DNA from: Actinomycetes bacterium
Lineage (GTDB): Bacteria > Actinomycetota > Actinomycetes > Actinomycetales > Microbacteriaceae
Reading direction: 5' to 3'
NCBI GenBank assembly: GCA_029779645.1
Contig: JAKPAC010000041.1
Coordinates: forward strand, 62,001 to 126,000
DNA length: 64,000 nt
The notes below the pieces were generated by a model that was given only the letters and a program-made list of their open reading frames with translations, made no database searches and was not told the origin of the DNA. Position numbers and translations under genes: made by a program. Positions 26,370 to 34,560 of the stretch are shown here, in pieces (within the stretch, counting starts at the first letter, position 1; every line of letters begins with the position of its first letter).

Positions 26370-28439
26370 CTATCCTACCGGGGGTTCGCCGTCGCGGTGG
26401 CGGCGCGAGGGCACGGCGGGCGCGGGGACCCCGGAGCGATCCTGGCCGAGGAGCGGCCTGGAGCGGCGGCTGGAGATGAGGTCGGACGAATCGAGCAGCC
26501 ATGGCACGAGGGTGATCGTCAGGCCGTGCACCAGCATGAGCTGCCCGGCGATGCGACGGGCGCGGCGGTTGTGCAGCAGCTTCTCCCACCAGTGGCCCAC
26601 GATGTACTGCGGCAGGTAGACGGTGACCACGCTGGCGCCGTGCTCGTCGCGGTAGCGGCGGATGAACTGCGCGACCGGCGCGGCGAAGGTGCGGTACGGC
26701 GAGTCGATCACGACCAGCGGGACGGGGATCTCGTGCTCGGCCCACTGCTCGCGCAGCCGATCGCTGCTGGCGGGATCGGTGGCGACGTGCACGGCGAGGG
26801 TCTGGTCGTGCCGGGCGGCGAGGGCGTAGTCGATCGCCTTCACCACGGGCTTCTGCAGATGGCCGACGAGGATCAGGGCGACGTCGCCCGCGGCGCCGAA
26901 GTGCGTGGTGTCGTCGACCCGGATCTCGCGCTCCACGTTGCCGTAGTAGCGGTGCACGGCGAGCATCCCGACGGCGAGGATCGGGATCGCGACGAACACC
27001 ATCCAGGCGCCGTGCGTGAATTTCGTGATGGTCACGACCACGAGCACGATCGCCGTGAGCGCGGCGCCCGAGGCGTTGATCGCCAGGCCGACCCTGGCCT
27101 CGTGCCGGCCCTCGCGGGCCTTCTCGCCGTGCCCGTGCATCCCGCGCATGATGCGCTGCCAGTGCCGGACCATGCCGATCTGCCCGAGCGAGAACGAGAT
27201 GAACACGCCGATGATGTAGAGCTGGATCAGCTGCGTGAGGCTCGCGCGGAAGATGAGGAGGACCCCGATCGCCCCGAGGCCGAGCAGCACCATGCCGTTC
27301 GAGAACACGAGGCGGTCGCCGCGGGTGTTCAGGGCCTTCGGCGCGTAGCCGTCGCGTGCGAGCACCGAGCCGAGCAGGGGGAAGCCGTTGAAGGCGGTGT
27401 TGGCGGCGAGCAGCAGCACCGCCGCGGTGGCGGTCTGGATGACGTAGAACGGGATGGATCCCGCGCCGAACGTCGCCGCCGCGACCTGCGCCATCAGGCT
27501 GGGCTGCGGCTGGCTCGTGCAGTCGAAGCCGATCAGGTTGCACGGGTTCTCGGCGTAGTGCACTCCCGAGATGAGCGCGACCGCGGTGAGCCCGGCGAAC
27601 AGGGCCACCGCGATGCCGCCCATGAGCGTCAGCGTCGCCTGCGCGTTGCCGATCTTCGGCAGCCGGAACGCCGGGACGCCGTTCGAGACGGCCTCGACGC
27701 CGGTGAGGGCGGAGCATCCGCTCGAGAACGCGCGCAGCACGAGCAGGAGCACGGCCGCCTGCGAGAGATCCTCGGCTCGCACGCCGAACTCGGCGCTCGA
27801 GGCGATGGGCGGGTCGCCGAGCGCCGTGCGGGCGAGGCCGACGATCACCATCAGGCCCACCGAGCCGATGAACAGGTAGGTCGGGATGGCGAAGGCGCGG
27901 CTCGCCTCGCGCACCCCGCGCAGGTTCATCGCCATGATCAGCAGGACGAAGCCCACCGCGAGCTCGACCCGCCAGTCCTGGATCTCGGGGATCGCCGAGA
28001 TGATGTTGTCGACGCCCGAGGCCACCGACACGGCGACGGTCAGCACGTAGTCGACCAGCAGGGCCGCGGCGACGATGACGCCGGCCTTGCTGCCGAGATT
28101 CTTCTGCGCGACCTCGTAGTCGCCGCCGCCCGAGGGGTACGCCTTGATGAGCTGTCGATAGCTGATCACCACGACGATCAGGAGCACGACGACCGCCGCC
28201 GCCACCCAGGGGGCGAATGCGAGGAACGCGAGCCCGCCGGTGAGCAGGATCATCAGCAGCTCCTGCGGGGCGTACGCCACCGACGAGAGCGCGTCGGATG
28301 CGAAGATCGGCAGGGCGAGCCCCTTGGGCAGCAGCTGGCCGTGGGCCTGCTCGCTGCGCAGCGGCTCGCCGATCAGCCAGCGCTTCGCCGCGGTCGCGGC
28401 GTCGCCGCCGGCATCGCCCCGCTCGGGATCGTGCGTCAT
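26370..28439 (-). CDS. KimA-like APC-family permease (probable potassium or amino acid transporter)
   Basis: The 689-residue protein has a transporter domain of about 12 membrane segments (residues about 45-470), starting with [20 protein letters not shown] and including [18 protein letters not shown], both typical of the KimA/YdaO branch of APC permeases. Residues about 495-660 form a soluble cytoplasmic domain ([36 protein letters not shown]) like the C-terminal domain of KimA, a c-di-AMP-controlled K+ importer (established for Bacillus). The cargo here is inferred. It lies between purQ and purL on the same strand. A -10 box TAGCGT (28448-28453) is eight bases before the ATG, leaving no room for a ydaO riboswitch. 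Confidence 0.85.
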   Translation of the reverse strand: MTHDPERGDAGGDAATAAKRWLIGEPLRSEQAHGQLLPKGLALPIFASDALSSVAYAPQELLMILLTGGLAFLAFAPWVAAAVVVLLIVVVISYRQLIKAYPSGGGDYEVAQKNLGSKAGVIVAAALLVDYVLTVAVSVASGVDNIISAIPEIQDWRVELAVGFVLLIMAMNLRGVREASRAFAIPTYLFIGSVGLMVIVGLARTALGDPPIASSAEFGVRAEDLSQAAVLLLVLRAFSSGCSALTGVEAVSNGVPAFRLPKIGNAQATLTLMGGIAVALFAGLTAVALISGVHYAENPCNLIGFDCTSQPQPSLMAQVAAATFGAGSIPFYVIQTATAAVLLLAANTAFNGFPLLGSVLARDGYAPKALNTRGDRLVFSNGMVLLGLGAIGVLLIFRASLTQLIQLYIIGVFISFSLGQIGMVRHWQRIMRGMHGHGEKAREGRHEARVGLAINASGAALTAIVLVVVTITKFTHGAWMVFVAIPILAVGMLAVHRYYGNVEREIRVDDTTHFGAAGDVALILVGHLQKPVVKAIDYALAARHDQTLAVHVATDPASSDRLREQWAEHEIPVPLVVIDSPYRTFAAPVAQFIRRYRDEHGASVVTVYLPQYIVGHWWEKLLHNRRARRIAGQLMLVHGLTITLVPWLLDSSDLISSRRSRPLLGQDRSGVPAPAVPSRRHRDGEPPVG
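26372..26377 (-). promoter_or_regulatory. -10 box of purL overlapping the upstream stop codon
   Basis: On the minus strand TAGGAT is immediately followed by AG, so the permease stop TAG (26370-26372) shares its T with the box. Predicted leader to the purL ATG is about 36 bases. Confidence 0.5.
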
Positions 28440-28447
28440 GAGCCCGG

Positions 28448-28453
28448 ACGCTA
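28448..28453 (-). promoter_or_regulatory. -10 box of the KimA-like permease gene
   Basis: TAGCGT on the minus strand, eight bases before the ATG at 28439; near-leaderless transcript predicted. Confidence 0.4.
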
Positions 28454-28560
28454 CGCGCGTGCCATGCCTGGCACAAGAGGCATCCGTCGCCGCCCGCTCG
28501 CGCCGCCGTCGCGCTTGGGGTCTGTCGCCGCGCGCAGGCCCTCGCCCGCGCGGTCGCGGA

Positions 28561-29268
28561 TCAGGCCGCGGCGCCGACGACCGAGCGGATCGCGCTCGTG
28601 AAGAAGGTCAGCCCGTCGACGCCGGAGCGCATGGCGGCCGAGGTGTTCGGCCCGAAGCCGGCCTCGACGGCGTGCTCGGGGTGCGGCATGAGCCCCACGA
28701 CGTTGCCCGCCTCGTTGGTCAGGCCCGCGATGTCGTCGAGCGAGCCGTTCGGGTTGACGCCCGCGTAGCGGAACGCCACGAGGCGCTCGCCATTGATGCG
28801 CTTGAGGGTCTCGGCGTCGGCGATGTAGCCGCCGTCGCCGTTCTTCAGCGGCACGACGATCTCCTGACCGTTCGAGAAGCCGCTGGTCCACGCCGTGTCG
28901 GAGTTCTCGACGGTGAGGCGCTGGTCGCGGCGGATGAACTGCTGGTTCGCGTTGCGGATCAGGCCGCCGGGCAGCAGGTGCGCCTCGACGAGCACCTGGA
29001 AGCCGTTGCAGATGCCCAGCACGGGCATGCCCTTGGCCGCGGCGTCCTTCACCTCGCGCATGATCGGCGCGATCGCGGCGATCGCGCCCGGGCGGAGGTA
29101 GTCGCCGTAGCTGAAGCCGCCGGGGAGCACGATCGCGTCGACGCCCTGCAGGTCGTGAGCGCCGTGCCACAGCGCGACGGCCTCCGCGCCGGCAAGGCGC
29201 ACGGCGCGGATCGCGTCGCGGTCATCGAGCGAGCCGGGGAAGCTGACGACCCCGATGCGGGGAGCCAT
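28561..29268 (-). CDS. purQ: Phosphoribosylformylglycinamidine synthase glutaminase subunit
   Basis: The 235-residue class I glutamine amidotransferase releases ammonia from glutamine for PurL. The nucleophile Cys87 lies in VLGICNGFQ, and the His-Glu pair in [11 protein letters not shown] near the C-terminus. [12 protein letters not shown] is the PurQ-specific stretch. The ATG overlaps the purS TGA by one base, so translation is coupled. It is part of purSQ, with the KimA-like gene and purL following on the same strand. Confidence 0.97.
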   Translation of the reverse strand: MAPRIGVVSFPGSLDDRDAIRAVRLAGAEAVALWHGAHDLQGVDAIVLPGGFSYGDYLRPGAIAAIAPIMREVKDAAAKGMPVLGICNGFQVLVEAHLLPGGLIRNANQQFIRRDQRLTVENSDTAWTSGFSNGQEIVVPLKNGDGGYIADAETLKRINGERLVAFRYAGVNPNGSLDDIAGLTNEAGNVVGLMPHPEHAVEAGFGPNTSAAMRSGVDGLTFFTSAIRSVVGAAA

Positions 29269-29516
29269 CAGTCGACGACCTTGACGCCGACGACATCCTC
29301 GATCACCGAGTTCGACAGCATGTGCTCGGCGATCTCGCGCGCGCTGGCGAGCACCTCGTCGGTGACCTCGCCATCGACGGTGAGCTCGAAGCGCTTGCCG
29401 ATGCGGACCGCGCTGAACTGGGTGTGGCCGAGGCGCTCGAACGCTCCGCTGACCGCCTTGCCCTGCGGGTCAAGAAGTTCGGCCTTGGGCATGACGTCGA
29501 CGACGATGGTGGGCAC
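29268..29516 (-). CDS. purS: Phosphoribosylformylglycinamidine synthase subunit PurS
   Basis: The 82-residue protein is the small alpha-beta bridge that joins PurL and Pur[15 protein letters not shown] and RIGKRFEL match the PurS family. The GTG start at 29516 is preceded by GGAG with about six-base spacing, and a -10 box TAGACT (29554-29559) lies about 38 bases upstream. The T-A-G of this box is also the stop codon of the upstream VOC gene. It is the first gene of the purSQ unit. Confidence 0.95.
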   Translation of the reverse strand: MPTIVVDVMPKAELLDPQGKAVSGAFERLGHTQFSAVRIGKRFELTVDGEVTDEVLASAREIAEHMLSNSVIEDVVGVKVVD

Positions 29517-29550
29517 GTGAGACTCCGAAATGTCGAGGGGTGGGTGCCCG

Positions 29551-29561
29551 CCCAGTCTACC
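29551..29561 (-). promoter_or_regulatory. -10 region of purSQ, shared with the VOC stop codon
   Basis: GGTAGACTGGG on the minus strand is identical to the purA -10 region. Its TAG (29557-29559) is the stop codon of the VOC-domain gene. Confidence 0.6.
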
Positions 29562-30465
29562 TGGCGTCGCGGGCTGTCGCGGTGGCGTGCAGGGTGTTGC
29601 CCCAGGGGTCGTCGAAGCTGAGGGCGCTGCCGTCGTCGCGCACCGCGAAACCGTGGTGCGCGACGCGCTCCGCCACCTCGCCGAGCGCGTCGGCGCCCGG
29701 CAGCACGAGGGCGATCCGGCCGAGGCCGAGCGTCGGCATCCGCGGGCCCGCGCCGCGCGAGTTCCACACGTTCATCGCCATGTGGTGGTGGTAGCCGCCC
29801 GCGCTGACGAACAGGGCCTGATTGCCGAGGGTCGCCGTCGCGTCGAAGCCGAGCGCGTCGACGTAGAACGCGCGCGCGGTGGCGATGTCGCCCACCGAGA
29901 GATGCACGTGGCCGATGGATGCCGCATCCCGCGCCGTCGCCCCGCCCGCGGCCGGCTCGGTGAGGTGCTCGGCGATGAACGCGTTCGGGTCGAGCGCGAG
30001 TGTCGCCATCTCGACCTGCCCGTGCGCCCACGACCATTCGGTGCGATCACGGTCCCAGTACAGCTCGATGCCGTTGCCTTCGGGGTCGGTGGCGTAGAAG
30101 GCCTGGCTGACCAGGTGGTCGGCGCTGCCGGTGAACGTGCCGGGCGCGCGCCGGGCGAGCGAGTACAGCGCCGCGGCGAGGGCGGTCTGCGACTCGAACA
30201 GGATCGCGGTGTGGAACAGGCCCGCCGATCCGGCCGCCGCGTGGCGCAGCGCGGGCTCGTGGCGGAGGATCACGAGCGGGCGCCCAGCGCGGCCGAGCGT
30301 GACGGTGTCGCCCGCGGCGTCGATGACGGCGAGGGTGACGACATCGCGGTAGTAGCGGGTCATCGCGTCGAGGTCGCCGACCAGCAGCGTCACCGCGCCC
30401 ATCGAGGTGGCGGCGTCGATGCGGGTGGTGTCGACGCGCGCGCGGCTGATTTCATCCATATGCAT
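29557..30465 (-). CDS. Two-domain VOC (glyoxalase/extradiol dioxygenase-like) protein
   Basis: The protein (302 residues from ATG 30465, or 300 from ATG 30459) has two VOC modules. The first starts MGAVTLLVGDLDAMTRYYRDVV and ends with DPEGNGIELYWDR; the second, from IGHVHLSVGDIATARAFYVDALG, ends DDPWGNTLHAT. This matches the CatE-like catechol 2,3-dioxygenase branch. Metal ligand candidates are His in IGHVHL, the HHHMAMN stretch and Glu in GIELYWDR. The substrate is unknown. It starts just after the uraA terminator hairpin and no clear ribosome site or -10 box is visible, so the start is the weak part of this call. Confidence 0.82.
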   Translation of the reverse strand: MHMDEISRARVDTTRIDAATSMGAVTLLVGDLDAMTRYYRDVVTLAVIDAAGDTVTLGRAGRPLVILRHEPALRHAAAGSAGLFHTAILFESQTALAAALYSLARRAPGTFTGSADHLVSQAFYATDPEGNGIELYWDRDRTEWSWAHGQVEMATLALDPNAFIAEHLTEPAAGGATARDAASIGHVHLSVGDIATARAFYVDALGFDATATLGNQALFVSAGGYHHHMAMNVWNSRGAGPRMPTLGLGRIALVLPGADALGEVAERVAHHGFAVRDDGSALSFDDPWGNTLHATATARDAR

Positions 30466-30467
30466 AG

Positions 30468-30511
30468 GAACGGGCGCCGGTCGGGATTTGTTCCCGCGCC
30501 GGCGCCCGTTC
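30468..30511 (-). terminator. Terminator of uraA
   Basis: GAACGGGCGCCGG (30468-30480) pairs with CCGGCGCCCGTTC (30499-30511); an inner CGGGA/TCCCG stem closes the loop. It lies between the uraA stop (30543) and the start of the VOC gene (30465). Confidence 0.8.
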
Positions 30512-30542
30512 TGGGTGCGCTTCGAACGTGCGCCAGGGCCTG

Positions 30543-31868
30543 CTACTCGACCTGGAAGTCGCCGCCCATCTGGCCGACCGCGGGGATCGGGCCGCCGTCG
30601 TCGGCGCCGGTGCGGCGCCAGCGCGCGATGGCATTGCCGAGGTGGTAGATCAGCAGCGCGGCGGCGGATCCGATCACGATGCCGCCGAGCTCGAAGCCCT
30701 CGATCCTGATGTTGAAGCCCGCGATCGCGATGACGAGGGCGACGGCGCCCGTGTACTGATTGACCGGGCGCGAGAAGTCGACGCGGTTGTCGACCCAGAT
30801 CTTGATGCCGATGATGCCGATCAGGCCGTAGAGCGCGGTGGTCACGCCGCCGAGCACGCCCGGGGGCACCGAGTTGAACACGGCGCCGACCTTGGGCGAC
30901 ATGGCGAGCAGGATCGCCACGAACGCCGCCACCCAGTACGCGGCCGTCGAGTACACGCGGGTGGCGGCCATCACGCCGATGTTCTCGCCGTACGTCGTGG
31001 TGCCGACGCCGCCGAAGGCGCCGGCGACCGTGGTGGCGACGCCGTCGGCGATGAGCGCGCGGCCGGTGTACTTGTTGACCGAGGCATCCGTCATCGTGGC
31101 GACGCCGCGCACGTGGCCGACGTTCTCGGCGATGAGCACGAGCACGACCGGCAGGAACATCGCGATGACGCTCCAGGTGCCGGGGCTGGCGAAGTCGGCG
31201 ATCTGAAACTGCGGGAAGCCGAACCACGCGGCGGCCTCGACCTGCGAGTAGTCGATCTCGCCGCGAATCACGGCGACGACGTAGCCGATCACCACACCGA
31301 GGAAGATCGAGATGCGGCCGAGGAAGCCGCGGAAGACGACGCTGCAGATGATCACCGCGCACAGCGTGATGGTCGCGGTGACGGGCGCCTTCTCGAAGCT
31401 GCCCCAGGCGACGGGCGCGAGGTTGAAGCCGATGAGCGCGACGATGGCGCCGGCCACCACGGGCGGCATGAGCCGGTCGACCCAGCCGATCCCCGCGAAC
31501 TGCACGATGAAGCCGACGATCGCCAGCAGCACACCCACGGCGACGATGCCGGCCAGCGCCGAGCCGGTGCCGGCGGTGGTCGTCGCCGCCGTCATCGGCG
31601 CGATGAACGCGAACGACGAGCCGAGGTAGCTCGGCAGCTTGTTCTTGGTGATCAGCAGGAACAGGATCGTGCCGATGCCCGAGAACAGCAGGGTCGTCGG
31701 GACGGGGAACCCGGTGAGCACGGGCACCAGGAAGGTCGCGCCGAACATCGCGACCACGTGCTGCACGCCGAGGGCGATCGTGGCGCCCCAGCTCAGGCGC
31801 TCGTCGGGGCGCACCACCGTGTCGGGCGCGACGGTGCGGCCGTTTCCGTGCAGTTTCCAGGCGGGCAT
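30543..31868 (-). CDS. uraA: NCS2-family uracil/xanthine permease
   Basis: The 441-residue inner-membrane protein has about 14 hydrophobic segments of the UraA/RutG fold. Diagnostic stretches are LGVQHVVAMFGATFLVPVLTG, PSYLGSSFAFIAP, LIAENVGHVRGVATMT and GAFGGVGTTTYGENIGVMAATRVYS; the Glu residues in AENVGH and TYGENIG are the usual substrate-binding positions. It is probably a uracil-proton symporter; xanthine cannot be excluded. The ribosome site AAGGAG stands seven bases before the ATG at 31868. It lies 128 bases downstream of purC on the same strand. A strong hairpin follows. Confidence 0.92.
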   Translation of the reverse strand: MPAWKLHGNGRTVAPDTVVRPDERLSWGATIALGVQHVVAMFGATFLVPVLTGFPVPTTLLFSGIGTILFLLITKNKLPSYLGSSFAFIAPMTAATTTAGTGSALAGIVAVGVLLAIVGFIVQFAGIGWVDRLMPPVVAGAIVALIGFNLAPVAWGSFEKAPVTATITLCAVIICSVVFRGFLGRISIFLGVVIGYVVAVIRGEIDYSQVEAAAWFGFPQFQIADFASPGTWSVIAMFLPVVLVLIAENVGHVRGVATMTDASVNKYTGRALIADGVATTVAGAFGGVGTTTYGENIGVMAATRVYSTAAYWVAAFVAILLAMSPKVGAVFNSVPPGVLGGVTTALYGLIGIIGIKIWVDNRVDFSRPVNQYTGAVALVIAIAGFNIRIEGFELGGIVIGSAAALLIYHLGNAIARWRRTGADDGGPIPAVGQMGGDFQVE

Positions 31869-31996
31869 GGGGCTCCTTCGTGGTGGGCGACATCTGCGAT
31901 GGCGCGATCGTGTTGCGCGCGCCGTCGCGGCGCAGGCGTGTCTTCGGCGCCCGTGCGGGCGCCGCGGGGTCCGGGGCGTGCCGGGGCGACCGCCGG

Positions 31997-32926
31997 CTAG
32001 CGGCCGGTCAGGCGCTCGAGCAGCTCGCGATAGCGCGCGGTCGTGCGCTCGCGGATCTCGGCGGGCAGCGCGGGGGGCGTGCCCTGCTTGTCCCAGTTCG
32101 CCGCGAGCCAGTCGCGCACGATCTGCTTGTCGAAGCTCGCCATGCGCTCGGCCGGGGTCGTGCCCGCGGCCCAGGCCTGCGCGTCCCAGTACCGCGACGA
32201 GTCGCTCGTGAGCACCTCGTCGGCGATGTGGATGACGCCGGCCTCATCGGTGCCGAACTCGAACTTGGTGTCGGCGAGGATCAGCCCGCGCGCCTCGGCC
32301 AGCGCGGCGGCGCGACCGTAGATCTCGAGCGAGAGCTCGCGCAGCGCCTCGGCGGCCTCCGCGCCGACCAGCGCCACCGTGCGCTCGAAGCTGATGTTCT
32401 CGTCGTGCTCGCCCATGGGCGCCTTGAAGGCCGGGGTGAACAGCGGCTCGGGCAGGCGGTCGCCGTCGCTCAGGCCGGCGGGCAGCGGAATGCCGCAGAC
32501 GGTGCCGGACTCCTGGTACTCGAGCCAGCCGCTGCCGGTCAGGTAGCCGCGCACGACGCACTCGACGGGGAACATCGTGAGGGCCTGCACGAGCATCGCG
32601 CGGCCGGCGACCTCTCCGGGGATCAGCGGGTGCGGGCGGCCGTCGGCGCCGGGCGCCTCGTCGGCGATGAGCTGATTCGGGATGCTGCGGCCGCCGTCGG
32701 CGCCCGCGAGCTGGTCGAACCACCACATGCTCAGGCGCGTGAGCAGCTCGCCCTTGCCCTCGATCCCGGGCTCGAGCACGTGGTCGAAGGCGCTGACCCG
32801 GTCGCTGGCGACCACGAGCATCTGCTCGGCGCGGGTGTCGGCGGGCAGGGCTTCGGGCACGTAGAGGTCGCGCACCTTGCCCGAGTAGATGTGTCGCCAG
32901 CCGGGCAGGTTCATGGGTTCGCTCAC
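31997..32926 (-). CDS. purC: SAICAR synthetase
   Basis: The 309-residue ligase joins CAIR and aspartate with ATP in purine synthesis. Family features are YSGKVRDLY near the N-terminus, ASDRVSAFDH, ECVVRGYLTGSGW, LADTKFEFG and IADEVLTSDSSRYWD. The GTG start at 32926 (MSEPMNLPGW) is supported by a -10 box AATAAT at 32933-32938, six bases upstream, giving a leaderless mRNA; the ATG at 32914 has no ribosome site. It is divergent from the first of three MFS genes and upstream of uraA. Confidence 0.95.
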   Translation of the reverse strand: MSEPMNLPGWRHIYSGKVRDLYVPEALPADTRAEQMLVVASDRVSAFDHVLEPGIEGKGELLTRLSMWWFDQLAGADGGRSIPNQLIADEAPGADGRPHPLIPGEVAGRAMLVQALTMFPVECVVRGYLTGSGWLEYQESGTVCGIPLPAGLSDGDRLPEPLFTPAFKAPMGEHDENISFERTVALVGAEAAEALRELSLEIYGRAAALAEARGLILADTKFEFGTDEAGVIHIADEVLTSDSSRYWDAQAWAAGTTPAERMASFDKQIVRDWLAANWDKQGTPPALPAEIRERTTARYRELLERLTGR

Positions 32927-32932
32927 CCGCCC

Positions 32933-32938
32933 ATTATT
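32933..32938 (-). promoter_or_regulatory. -10 box of purC (leaderless)
   Basis: AATAAT on the minus strand, six bases before the GTG at 32926. It is the main A/T run in this GC-rich gap. Confidence 0.55.
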
Positions 32939-33002
32939 GCGGGTTCGCGCTCGCCGCGGTTGCGGGCCCGTTCGCCCCCTCGTCAGCGCGCGCCCGCGAG
33001 CG

Positions 33003-33008
33003 TAGAGT
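33003..33008 (+). promoter_or_regulatory. -10 box of MFS gene 1
   Basis: TAGAGT, about 43 bases before the ATG at 33051. Confidence 0.4.
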
Positions 33009-33050
33009 CGCGGCACGGAGTCGAGAGGCAGCAACAGGCGGAGCGCAGCG

Positions 33051-34517
33051 ATGAATCCTCGGAGTCCCTGGCCCGCGCTGTGGGCGCTGGTGATCGGGTT
33101 CTTCATGATCCTGATCGACACCACGATCGTGTCGGTGGCGAACCCGGCCATCAAGGCCGCGCTCGACCCGCACACCGCCAACCTCGACAACGTGGTGTGG
33201 GTCACCAGCTCGTACCTGCTCGCCTACGCGGTGCCGCTGCTGATCACGGGCCGGCTCGGCGACCGGTTCGGCCCCCGGCGCGTGTACCTCGTCGGGCTGG
33301 TCGTGTTCACCCTCGCCTCCGTCGGGAGCGGGCTCTCGGGCACGCTCGACGCGCTGGTGGCGACGCGCGCGGTGCAGGGGCTCGGCGCGGCGCTCATGAC
33401 GCCGCAGACGATGGCGGTGATCACGCGGACGTTCCCGCGCGAGCGGCGCGGCGCGGCGATGGGCCTGTGGGGCGGCACCGCCGGGGTCGCGACCCTGGTC
33501 GGCCCGCTGCTCGGCGGCGTGCTCGTGGACGCGTGGGGGTGGGAGTGGATCTTCTTCATCAACGTCCCGGTGGGGGTGGTCGCGTTCGTGCTGGCGTGGA
33601 TGCTGGTGCCCGACCTCGAGACGCACCGGCACCGCTTCGACATGGTGGGCGTGGCGCTCAGCGCGCTCGGGCTGTTTCTCATCGTGTTCGGGCTGCAGGA
33701 GGCGGCCACGTATGACTGGGGCATCATCGTCGGGCCGATCAGCGTGTGGGGCCTCATCGGCGCCGGGGTCGTGGTCATGGTCGCCTTCGTCTGGTGGCAG
33801 GGGCGCACCAGGCGCGAGCCGCTCGTGCCGCTCGCGCTGTTTCGCGACCGCAACTTCGGCCTCGCCAACGCGGGCGCGTCGGCCGTAGGCTTCACGGTGA
33901 CCAGCATGAGCCTGCCCTACATGTTCTTCCTGCAGGCCTCGCGGGGGCTCACCCCCACGCAGGCGGCGCTGCTGCCGATGGCGCTGCTCTCGGGCATCCT
34001 CTCGCCGTTCGCCGGGCGCCTGCTCGATCGCATCGACGCGCGCCTGATGGTGGTGCCGGCGCTGCTGATCGTCGCGAGCGCGCTGGGCTGGTACATCGGG
34101 CTCATCCTCGCCGACGCGCCGATCCTGATGTTCCTGCTGCCGAGCGCGCTGATGGGGCTCGGCAACGCCGGCATGTGGGGGCCGCTCGCGACCACCGCGA
34201 CGCGCAGCATGGACCCGCGGCAGGCGGGGGCCGGCGCCAGCATCTACAACACCACGCGCACGGTCGGCTCGGTCGTGGGCAGCGCCGCGATCGCCGCGCT
34301 CATGCAGTCGCGCCTGGTCGCGAACCTGCCCGGCGCGGCGGGTGCGGCGGGCGGCGGCGCGGGGTTCGGGCAGGGGCAGCTGCCGGCGGGGGTGGCCGGC
34401 CCGTTCGGGCAGGCCATGGCGCAGTCCCTCATCCTGCCCGCCGTCGTCGCGGTGCTCGCGGCGGTGCTGATGCTGTTTCTGCTGCCGAGCGATCGCTCGC
34501 CGCTGCCGGCCGGCTGA
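33051..34517 (+). CDS. DHA2-family MFS exporter, paralogue 1 of 3
   Basis: The 488-residue protein has about 14 membrane segments of the EmrB/QacA drug:proton antiporter family. Motif A GRLGDRFGPRRVYL follows TM2, motif C with GPLLGGVLVD is in TM5, and the N-terminal MILIDTTIVSVANPAIKAAL carries the family Asp. Substrates cannot be read. It is the first of three consecutive paralogues in the same direction, which share most of the N-terminal half almost word for word. The C-terminal half is richer in Gly/Ala (GAAGAAGGGAGFGQGQ loop). No regulator gene is adjacent. Confidence 0.9.
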   Translation: MNPRSPWPALWALVIGFFMILIDTTIVSVANPAIKAALDPHTANLDNVVWVTSSYLLAYAVPLLITGRLGDRFGPRRVYLVGLVVFTLASVGSGLSGTLDALVATRAVQGLGAALMTPQTMAVITRTFPRERRGAAMGLWGGTAGVATLVGPLLGGVLVDAWGWEWIFFINVPVGVVAFVLAWMLVPDLETHRHRFDMVGVALSALGLFLIVFGLQEAATYDWGIIVGPISVWGLIGAGVVVMVAFVWWQGRTRREPLVPLALFRDRNFGLANAGASAVGFTVTSMSLPYMFFLQASRGLTPTQAALLPMALLSGILSPFAGRLLDRIDARLMVVPALLIVASALGWYIGLILADAPILMFLLPSALMGLGNAGMWGPLATTATRSMDPRQAGAGASIYNTTRTVGSVVGSAAIAALMQSRLVANLPGAAGAAGGGAGFGQGQLPAGVAGPFGQAMAQSLILPAVVAVLAAVLMLFLLPSDRSPLPAG

Positions 34518-34547
34518 GGGGCGGCGTCACGGTGGTCGGCCGTGGCA

Positions 34548-34553
34548 TAGGGT
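34548..34553 (+). promoter_or_regulatory. -10 box of MFS gene 2 (leaderless)
   Basis: TAGGGT, seven bases before the ATG at 34561. Confidence 0.45.
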
Positions 34554-34560
34554 CTTGTGG

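Noticed and set aside
24347..26479. 710-codon plus-strand frame opposite purL
   Set aside because: Shadow of purL: composition is Val/Ala/His/Gly-rich without motifs, typical of antisense frames at high GC.
28440..28560. ydaO (c-di-AMP) riboswitch before the KimA-like gene
   Set aside because: The -10 box lies eight bases before the ATG, so there is no transcribed leader to hold it.
30455..30470. Palindrome TATGCATA as an operator of the VOC gene
   Set aside because: Only eight bases and overlapping the start codons; expected by chance and not repeated nearby.
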